Origin: Pseudomonas sp. VD-NE ins
GTDB lineage: Bacteria > Pseudomonadota > Gammaproteobacteria > Pseudomonadales > Pseudomonadaceae
DNA: 64,000 nucleotides
Reading direction: 5' to 3'
Assembly: GCF_031882575.1 (NCBI RefSeq)
Contig: NZ_CP134772.1
Span: forward strand, 5,282,501-5,346,500
In this document: positions 58,201 to 64,000 of the stretch, one piece after another
Layout: every line of letters starts with the position of its first letter
Position numbering within the stretch: the stretch's first letter is position 1
The notes under the pieces: model-generated
What the model was told of the DNA's origin: nothing
The model's input: only the letters and a program-made list of their open reading frames with translations
The model's database searches: none
Position numbers and translations under genes: made by a program

Positions 58201-58520
58201 CTGGCAATAAGCGCCTCCAAGGCCCTGGCGGGATCCAGCAAGGTTTCACTGGCAAGCGGTTGCGCCAGGTTCAGATGTTCCAGCAACCCTTGGCCCGGCT
58301 TCCATCTATCTTCAAGACTGGCGATATAAATCCGCACAGCGTTCAGCACTTCCTTCTGCTGATCAACACTTAACGGGACTGGCCAAGATAAAGCACCGCC
58401 GAAATCTCCCAATGCGTGTGGCAAAATCTTTCCAACTTCGATCCTTTCAGCATCGATGAAAGCCGCCTCACTATCAGCCAGCAAAACAGCATCAGGCACC
58501 AAACTATTTACTTCAGACAT
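55266..58520 (-). CDS. Large toxin-like protein with YopT-like cysteine protease domain, paralog 2
   Basis: A 1,084-residue paralog of the protein at 49784-53032. It has the same order: helical N-terminus (VGKILPHALGDFGGALSWPV near residue 29), a central hydrophobic region near residues 600-700 (FLLNLIPFKSAISNFIDGKY, LVIGELNPLSGLHVLATGG) and a C-terminal domain with Cys904 (NGRCAALSYGM), His993 (SHGMVAG) and Asp1012 (FYDPNSG). The Cys-His-Asp set and the DPN context match C58 cysteine proteases (YopT, AvrPphB). Start ATG 58520 (MSEVNSLVPD) has AGGA eight bases upstream; an earlier in-frame ATG is less good. GC is lower than in neighbouring genes. No delivery signal is visible. Substrate and secretion route are unknown. 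Confidence 0.75.
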   Translation of the reverse strand: MSEVNSLVPDAVLLADSEAAFIDAERIEVGKILPHALGDFGGALSWPVPLSVDQQKEVLNAVRIYIASLEDRWKPGQGLLEHLNLAQPLASETLLDPARALEALIASPRGQALGLAVQTHLKGISTDASVNEYALAALQLNLDPLSIENPQRNSVAGFDLADKQHWGKPVSSVFKKLREHLIKELFSNPEMAGLGAHLLLARNAPLYLIKDIPDGVKYGGPAWFNLTVATEMIEAQSPGKVANLSFAQVMICAESAALVDPAVTRHAQTITLIDWGVIHGLVERESDESYTEVQLSELKTRFNDELADRLNTPILLSSVFPSRMGIARAGLEKQFGKNYPIEKHVLEWEGEVEANLLTILSPLPSATVGPVGMHTLLDVAMMDGAYKWKTSDPLLKYRIYEINELDLRVRTTFNSQFETTLNNLKEGARLTFQHLVSELPLEDRENLEYGKIDFYQNKTFRLSTGFYGRSVIFTSPRLTLRVERGIEKKVSVYCIDLTAGSITKKESDPATETDQVDRQVPSIVYATTPFYLADQKLSRKLRQRTFPAWAVPVPVSYSSARTRILADAFVEHLDYDSEDILSAAEGQTTYDKQVAVLNSRVDFLLNLIPFKSAISNFIDGKYLDGAIDLFLDVLGFVTAGVSAAAKLAQLGARTASALSKALKAAKIIGALVIGELNPLSGLHVLATGGARLVGNGVKFLANRGLENLVRLRGGAAGTYELLEAVSKQHATALPGIWKVGELRIDGIGVLKNDQWYPYNLASNRVYGPPGDFQSRQVRMGSLFGADANYADRYSSFHDNIKAACTPNNVSAFKDGFNDGLDIVKAIPDYSSRMNTRELLELATKPGWLPEEMGALTREIKESLFLDAVIYQKRLLEDMPKGVKVVPFSQCNFLARVDVASNGRCAALSYGMAYAFHHRREGTFFRNVTKAADNQSAPQAAQFIADLEKSQQRLGAKYSFHTGGKPQKMDAQNIIDELVDARDEKILMIGTKSHGMVAGTRFKAGKQEWFFYDPNSGVVLFDTQKTLQEGLSKALGDGALAKTFQPYGKKRGGADYAVNEFKPDETEINDIRSTLENFSSAPLSV

Positions 58521-58831
58521 ACAACCATCCTGGAAAAACAAATGAAGTAAAAGTAAACATCAAAACCTGCCAGACAAAAAACCTGAAAGCATTACCAGCT
58601 ATATGTATTGCCAAACACGAGCATTACCAACTTACAACTAAGTATCTTTATTTCCGAGAATGATAAAAGTTACCCCTCACCTGTATTTGTATAAATCTCA
58701 CCGAGTCAGAACGTGGTTGCGAAGCGACCAGAAGCTGCCCTCATCGCTTCCTGATCCGTGCTCGCATCACAATTTCCCTCCCATCGCCAACCAACGTCTA
58801 AGCTTCAGACAAGTCCGATCAATCTGCGTGA
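58521..58831. other. AT-rich divergent region, toxin paralog 2 / PBP-like gene
   Basis: The 311 bases between the divergent genes are AT-rich near the toxin gene and approach normal composition toward the PBP-like gene. They hold both promoters. Small ORFs here look like chance. No repeat was recognised. Confidence 0.5.
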
Positions 58832-61800
58832 ATGGATCAATCGACTATGGGCGCTTTGTGGCAAACCGATTCGAGTAAAGCCGTGGTTCCGACTGACCGT
58901 GTGGATGAAGCGCCTGTCCCTGAAAAACCCCGCCGCAACCGGCACGGGTGGAAGGCTTTCTGGTTGTTGCTGGTGATTATCGCGATCGTCGTGGGGCTGG
59001 CTGCGTCCAAGGAAATGCGCACCTCGCGCTTTCAGTCACGGCAACTCAGCCAGTACGCTGCTTCGCTGACTTACCATCTCGAACCAGGCCCAAGCGAAGC
59101 GATTCGCTATCCGGGCAATGGTCCGTTCGATTTGCGCCTGGGTTACAGCTCGCTGGATGAATTCCTGCCGCGCCTGCTCAAACGCAATTACGTCATTACC
59201 GAACAGACGCGGTTTTCCCCGGCGCTGCTCAGCTATACCGACAAAGGCCTGTTCGTACCGTATTCAGAGAAGATTCAGGCCGGGCTGTCGATCACCGATT
59301 GCCGGGCCGCACCGCTGTACAAGTACAACTACCCGCAACAGCTTTATTCAAGCTTCGAATCCATTCCGCCAGTGGTGGTCAGCAGCCTGTTATTCATCGA
59401 AAACCGTTTTCTGCTCGACCCGAAACAACCACTGGCCAACCCGGCGGTGGATTGGCCGCGTTTCGGCATGGCCGCGTGGTCGCAAGTCGCTAAATTGCTG
59501 CATCTGCCAGGACAATCGGCGGGTGGCAGTACGCTGGCGACGCAATTGGAAAAGTACCGCCATTCACCGGATGGCCTGACGGTGTCCGGTGCCGAGAAGC
59601 TGCGGCAGATGATGTCCGCCAGCGTGCGCGCCTATCAGCCCGGCCCGCAAACGCTGGGAGCACGGCAGAACATCGTGCGCGATTACCTCAACAGCGTGCC
59701 GCTCTCGGCGGTGCCGGGGCATGGCGAAGTGCATGGCATGGCGGAAGGCTTGCGGGTCTGGTACGGCAGCGACTTCAACCAGGCCAACGCACAGTTGAAC
59801 AGCCCGGCCACCGATCCGCAGACCATGGCCGCCAAAGGCATCGCCCTGCGTGAAATGCTCTCGCTGATGATCGCCCAGCGCCGCCCTTCGCATTACCTGA
59901 CCAAGGGCCGCGAAGAGCTCGCCGACCTCACCGACAGCCACTTGCGTCTGCTCAAACAGAACGGTGTGATCGACAACGCCCTGGCCGATGCTGCCCTCAC
60001 CAGTAAGGTCACTTATCGCGACTGGCAGACCCAGCCGACCATTCAGCCGATCGAAACCAACAAGGGCATCAGCGTCGCCCGCAGTCGTCTGGCGAGCATG
60101 CTCAACCGGCCGCTGTACGACCTCGACCGCCTCGACCTCTCGGCCACCAGCACCCTGCAGGGCGACCTGCAAACCCAGGCCACCGCCTACCTGAAGAAAC
60201 TCGCCGACCCGGCCTATGCCGCCGAAATCGGCCTGCTCGGCGAACGTTTGCTTACCCCGACCAGCACCACGCAAGTGCGCTACAGCTTCACCCTCTTCGA
60301 GCTGACCCCGGACGGTTCCCGCGTGCGGGTGCAGACCGACAGCACCGACCAGCCGTTCGACATCAACGAAGGCAGCAAACTCGAACTCGGCTCGACCGCG
60401 AAGATGCGCGTGCTCACCACTTACCTGCAAATCATCGCCGAACTGCACGACAAGTACGGCGCCATGAGCGTGCCGGAGCTGAAGAAAGTCGAAGTCCCCG
60501 ATCAGGACCGCTTGAGCCAGTGGGTCATCGATTACCTGACCCAGAACAAGGATCATGACCTGTCGAAGATGCTCGGCGCAGCCCTCGACCGCAAATACTC
60601 GGCGAGCCCCGGCGAGGCGTTTTTCACCGGTGGCGGTTTGCACGTGTTCCACAACTTTCGCAAGGAAGACAACGGCCGCATGCCCACCCTGCGTGATGCC
60701 CTGCGCGAATCGATCAACCTGCCATTCATTCGGCTGATGCGCGACGTGGTGCGCTACGTCACTTATTCGGGGCCCAATAGCAGTGCCGAATTGCTCAAGG
60801 ATGATCGCGACCCGCGACGTCAGGAATACCTGGCGAATTTCGCCGACCGCGAAGGCACTTCGTTCCAGCTCAAGTTCTGGAAAAAGTACAAAAACAAAGA
60901 CACTCAGGCGCGTCTCGACACGTTCCTCGACAGCATGCGCCCGACGCCGATCCGCATGGCCGCCGTGCATCGCTATCTGCTGCCCGATGCCAGCCAGGCA
61001 GACTTCAACACCTTCGTGCGCTCACACCTCAAAGGCGCCAAGCTCAGCGAAAAACTCACCGATGATCGCCTGATCCGCCTCTACGATTCCTACGGCCCCG
61101 GCAGCTACGATTTGCCCGATCAGGGCTTTATCGCCAAAGTGCACCCGCTGGACCTGTGGATGATGGGCTACCTGCTGAACCACCCGGACGCGACCTTCAG
61201 CGAGATCGTCAAGGCCAGTCATTTCGAACGTCAGGAAGTCTACAGCTGGCTGTTCAAGAGCAAGCACAAGGGCGCCCGCGACAGCCGTATTCGCACCATG
61301 CTGGAGATCGAAGCATTCCTCGAGATTCACCAGCGCTGGCAAAAAGTCGGCTACCCGTTCGATCATCTGGTGCCGTCGCTGGCCACGGCCATTGGCAGCT
61401 CCGGTGACCGCCCCGCCGCACTGGCCGAGTTGATCGGCACCATCCTCAATGACGGCGTGCGCATGCCGACGCTGCGCATCGACAGCCTGCATTTCGCCGC
61501 CGGCACGCCCTACGAAACGCAACTGGTCAATGACCCGCACGTGGGCAAACGGGTAATGCCATCCGAGGTCGCCACAGCCATGCGCGAGGCGCTGTCGCAA
61601 GTGGTCGACGCCGGTACGGCAAAACGTGTGTCCGGCAGTTTCAAACTGGCCGATGGCAGCCCACTGGCCATGGGGGGCAAAACCGGGACCGGCGACAACC
61701 GCATCGAGGCCATCGGTTCGGGCGGTCGCATCCTCAGTTCGAAGTCGATCAACCGTACCGCGACGTTCGTTTTCTACATCGGCGATCACCATTTCGGCAC

Positions 61801-61990
61801 CCTCACCGCATTCGTTCCGGGGCGCTCGGCGGAGAACTTCAAGTTCACCTCGGCCCTGCCGGTGCAGGTGCTCAAGGGCATGGCACCGATTCTGACGCCT
61901 TATCTGCAACCGGGCAGCGACTCGCAATGCAAACCGGCACAGACCGCCAGCGTGGCGATGCTCGATGCGCCGCGCCCTGCAGCGAGGTAA
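58832..61990 (+). CDS. Unusual class A PBP-like transglycosylase/transpeptidase
   Basis: A 1,052-residue inner-membrane protein with one TM near residues 43-62. The GT51-like domain (about residues 150-330) has FIENRFLLDPKQP (Glu190, position of the first catalytic glutamate) and AGGSTLATQLEK, but the second catalytic glutamate position reads NIVRDYLNSVP instead of ILELYLN. The transpeptidase domain keeps SxxK at Ser521 (ELGSTAKM), an SxN-like SINL near residue 630 and KTG at Lys950 (GGKTGTGDN). The protein is longer than PBP1a/1b and lacks their usual linker. It probably makes or edits peptidoglycan, but its transglycosylase may be impaired. ATG 58847 is an alternative start. Confidence 0.82.
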   Translation: MDQSTMGALWQTDSSKAVVPTDRVDEAPVPEKPRRNRHGWKAFWLLLVIIAIVVGLAASKEMRTSRFQSRQLSQYAASLTYHLEPGPSEAIRYPGNGPFDLRLGYSSLDEFLPRLLKRNYVITEQTRFSPALLSYTDKGLFVPYSEKIQAGLSITDCRAAPLYKYNYPQQLYSSFESIPPVVVSSLLFIENRFLLDPKQPLANPAVDWPRFGMAAWSQVAKLLHLPGQSAGGSTLATQLEKYRHSPDGLTVSGAEKLRQMMSASVRAYQPGPQTLGARQNIVRDYLNSVPLSAVPGHGEVHGMAEGLRVWYGSDFNQANAQLNSPATDPQTMAAKGIALREMLSLMIAQRRPSHYLTKGREELADLTDSHLRLLKQNGVIDNALADAALTSKVTYRDWQTQPTIQPIETNKGISVARSRLASMLNRPLYDLDRLDLSATSTLQGDLQTQATAYLKKLADPAYAAEIGLLGERLLTPTSTTQVRYSFTLFELTPDGSRVRVQTDSTDQPFDINEGSKLELGSTAKMRVLTTYLQIIAELHDKYGAMSVPELKKVEVPDQDRLSQWVIDYLTQNKDHDLSKMLGAALDRKYSASPGEAFFTGGGLHVFHNFRKEDNGRMPTLRDALRESINLPFIRLMRDVVRYVTYSGPNSSAELLKDDRDPRRQEYLANFADREGTSFQLKFWKKYKNKDTQARLDTFLDSMRPTPIRMAAVHRYLLPDASQADFNTFVRSHLKGAKLSEKLTDDRLIRLYDSYGPGSYDLPDQGFIAKVHPLDLWMMGYLLNHPDATFSEIVKASHFERQEVYSWLFKSKHKGARDSRIRTMLEIEAFLEIHQRWQKVGYPFDHLVPSLATAIGSSGDRPAALAELIGTILNDGVRMPTLRIDSLHFAAGTPYETQLVNDPHVGKRVMPSEVATAMREALSQVVDAGTAKRVSGSFKLADGSPLAMGGKTGTGDNRIEAIGSGGRILSSKSINRTATFVFYIGDHHFGTLTAFVPGRSAENFKFTSALPVQVLKGMAPILTPYLQPGSDSQCKPAQTASVAMLDAPRPAAR

Positions 61991-62182
61991 CAAATCGTGT
62001 CGGCTTTTTCTGCATCAGGGTGACGAATTTTCGGTTCGGCGGGTGGTATTCATGCATTTTTCAGATTCGAATTTTCGCAGGTTTGGCGCTCCGCCACGGG
62101 GTTTGCCTCCCGATCTTTGAACTTTTGTTTTGCCCTGCCCTGAGTAGGCTGATCACTCCTCAACAATCAAGGATGATTGGCC
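61991..62182. other. Intergenic region before the last gene
   Basis: 192 bases without a gene. It contains the promoter of the toxin-like gene at 62183; no repeat, hairpin terminator or operator stood out. Confidence 0.4.
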
Positions 62183-64000
62183 ATGTCTCTCTCTCCCCAG
62201 CCTGCGGAAACCGCGGACAAAGGGCGGCACTACGAATTCATCAAGTCCGCCGTCAACGACAATTTCAAGACCGCCACCGTCAGCCGGGGCAAAGCGCTGG
62301 CGGCCACACCACTGAAGATTGAATCCTGGTACACCAGCGCACCCGCCGCCTATCTGGACAGGCTGACCAACGCCAATCTCAAGGCCTGGAGTTCGCAGAA
62401 CCAGGTTGACCATCTGCTGGCCAAAACCGATCTCTACACCTTCGCCGAACCGCTGCTCAAGGCAAAAATCAAGGAGCGTCACGGCATCGAGCCGGACCTC
62501 AAAAACACTTTTCTGCGCCTGTACCTGCCGAAGGACAAACCGTGGTACGCCGTTGACGTTTCCGCCGGCGTCGTAACCCGCACCGTCTCGTTGCTGGATG
62601 CCGCCCTGCACAACTTCGCCAGCGGCGAGACGGTCGGTCATGGCTCGGACTACATCAGCAAACCCGATGAACGAGGGCTGTTCGATGTCCTGCCGATCAA
62701 GAACAAAATGCCCATCAGCCAGTTTCAGACGCTATGCCGGGATCTGGACATCGGCGCGCAGTACCAAAAACATCTGCAAAGCTACCTGCTGCCCGGCGAA
62801 CCCGTGGCCGAGAGCGTGCTGCAATACAAGGTGAATGAAAGTCAGAAAGACGCCCTCGCCGTCGCGACGCACCTGGCGTTGATCAAGGAAGATATCCAGT
62901 ACGACGCCTACAAAATGCTGCTGAATCTGGCGGAGGACAAACCGCTACTGCTCAATGGTCGATCGATGTACTGCTGTGACCTGTCAATGCTCGACACCCG
63001 GCTCACGGGCGTGCTCCTGCTGATGCACAGAACGCGGGACAATCGCGGCGTGCGACGGCTGATTGTCTACGTCCCTCATGATCCGGATCACCCGCTGAAG
63101 GAATACAGCTCTCTCAAGGCCTTCAAAACCGAACTGGCGCGGCAACTGCGCGAGGACGCCTTTTGCGCCTCCACCGAACAGACCTTTCGCCAGTTCTTCA
63201 GCCAGTTTGTCGACCAGCAACAGCGCGGTCATTTCTTCGCCACCCTTGAGCAACGGCTGTTCGTCGTCAGGTACCACCCGCGTGAGGACCCCACCGATCA
63301 GCAGCCAGCCTGGCGCAAGGACCCCGTGGAGAACCCGAACCTGCAGATGCAACAACTGCCACTGCAAGGCAATTACTGGCAACACGCCTATCAGCAAAAG
63401 CTCAACAAGATGCTCAACGACGCCCGGGAAATCGCCGTGTCCACCGCCGACACCGACAGCAAGGCGCGCTGGGCCTGGTGGGACAACTTCAAGAAAATCG
63501 TCTCGGACATCTTCAACGTTGCACTGCTGATCGCGACGCCGTTTGTGCCGGGACTGGGCGAGCTGATGATGGCCTACACCGCTTACCAACTGACCAGTGA
63601 CGTCATCGAAGGCATCGTCGATCTGGCCGAAGGCGTCTGGGAAGAAGCCGCCGGGCATGTGATCAGCGTGGTGACCGACATCATTCAGTTGGCCGCCTTC
63701 GCGGCGGGCGCACAGATCGGCGAAGCCTTTCGCGTCAAACTGTCACAGCTGGTCGACGCCATGAAACCGGTCAAGCTACCCAATGGCAAAGACAGTTTAT
63801 GGCACCCGGACCTGAGCCCTTACGAACGCAACGACCTGATCCTCTCGCCGAATTCAAAACCTGACCGGCTTGGCCTGCATCAGCACGGCAACGAAAGCAT
63901 CCTGCCGCTGGAAGGCAAGCTGTACAACGTCGAAAAGGCTTCGACGGCAGCGACGTCCAACACTCACCGAATCAAACACCCGAAACGCGCCAATGCCTAC
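62183..64000 (+). CDS. DUF6543-type toxin-like protein, cut off by the window edge
   Basis: The reading frame is open from ATG 62183 to the last base, giving at least 606 residues with no stop. The N-terminus (GRHYEFIKSAVNDNFKTATV near residue 14, ESWYTSAPAAYLDRLTNANL near residue 48, LKNTFLRLYLP near residue 111) resembles the start of Pseudomonas DUF6543 'dermonecrotic toxin' proteins, some of which end in leucine-rich repeats and an NEL-type E3 ubiquitin ligase domain. A hydrophobic segment near residues 447-470 (NVALLIATPFVPGLGELMMA) parallels the one in the 23922-29534 protein. The catalytic end, if any, is outside the window, so function cannot be assigned. Confidence 0.7.
   Translation, partial: MSLSPQPAETADKGRHYEFIKSAVNDNFKTATVSRGKALAATPLKIESWYTSAPAAYLDRLTNANLKAWSSQNQVDHLLAKTDLYTFAEPLLKAKIKERHGIEPDLKNTFLRLYLPKDKPWYAVDVSAGVVTRTVSLLDAALHNFASGETVGHGSDYISKPDERGLFDVLPIKNKMPISQFQTLCRDLDIGAQYQKHLQSYLLPGEPVAESVLQYKVNESQKDALAVATHLALIKEDIQYDAYKMLLNLAEDKPLLLNGRSMYCCDLSMLDTRLTGVLLLMHRTRDNRGVRRLIVYVPHDPDHPLKEYSSLKAFKTELARQLREDAFCASTEQTFRQFFSQFVDQQQRGHFFATLEQRLFVVRYHPREDPTDQQPAWRKDPVENPNLQMQQLPLQGNYWQHAYQQKLNKMLNDAREIAVSTADTDSKARWAWWDNFKKIVSDIFNVALLIATPFVPGLGELMMAYTAYQLTSDVIEGIVDLAEGVWEEAAGHVISVVTDIIQLAAFAAGAQIGEAFRVKLSQLVDAMKPVKLPNGKDSLWHPDLSPYERNDLILSPNSKPDRLGLHQHGNESILPLEGKLYNVEKASTAATSNTHRIKHPKRANAY

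Noticed and set aside
58660..58878. 72-codon ORF before the PBP-like gene as a small immunity gene
   Set aside because: No good ribosome site, no protein-like composition, and it runs into the PBP-like coding region in another frame.
59564..60970. 468-codon minus-strand ORF opposite the PBP-like gene
   Set aside because: Antisense shadow; transpeptidase motifs are on the plus strand.

Overview
The window is high-GC proteobacterial chromosome from Pseudomonas, most likely the P. fluorescens group. The evidence is the glpKRD locus followed by an aatJQMP-aauSR acidic amino acid transport locus, the typical Pseudomonas REP repeats (GTGGGAGCGAGCCTGCTCGC and GATCGCAGCCTGCGGCAGC), metR, glpM and very large DUF6543-type toxin-like proteins. 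No tRNA, rRNA, CRISPR, IS element or prophage gene was seen.

Layout. (1) 1-4.4 kb: glycerol catabolism (glpK, glpR, glpD), with two tandem GlpR-like operators before glpD. (2) 4.4-14.4 kb: an accessory block. A LysR regulator diverges from a tight eight-gene run: MFS exporter, SnoaL-like protein, ferredoxin reductase, Rieske oxygenase alpha and beta, tryptophan 2-monooxygenase (iaaM), indoleacetamide hydrolase (iaaH) and an aromatic amino acid permease. It reads as a tryptophan -> indole-3-acetamide -> indole-3-acetate route joined to a ring-oxidation step and transport. (3) 14.4-21.7 kb: aatJQMP and aauSR with two AauR-type operators and a sigma-54 promoter, then glpM. (4) 21.9-32.3 kb: a DsbA-family protein, an exported alpha/beta hydrolase, a 1,870-residue toxin-like protein, metR, GNAT, LysE and NUDIX genes.

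(5) 32.4-42.3 kb: a signalling island. A response regulator with a degenerate HD-GYP domain diverges from a five-gene operon: REC-PAS-GGDEF-EAL, REC-GGDEF-EAL, a periplasmic di-heme peroxidase, a membrane histidine kinase and a REC-histidine kinase hybrid. Three proteins share one unusual receiver type. One GGDEF-EAL protein has an intact GGDEF with a broken EAL; its neighbour has the reverse. (6) 42.3-47.6 kb: an APC permease, a nitrilase-family hydrolase, a LuxR regulator and a stand-alone FMN glutamate synthase-like protein. (7) 47.6-49.5 kb: GtrA and a GtrII-type glucosyltransferase.

(8) 49.8-64 kb: a toxin-rich region. Two paralogous ~1,080-residue proteins end in a Cys/His/acidic domain resembling YopT-type (C58) cysteine proteases and flank an amino acid permease. 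They are followed by an unusual class A PBP-like protein and another toxin-like gene that runs off the right edge.

The most interesting systems are the IaaM-IaaH-Rieske operon, the phosphorelay/c-di-GMP/peroxidase operon and the paired protease-like toxins. Family assignments come from reading motifs and from memory of the families; no database search was possible.
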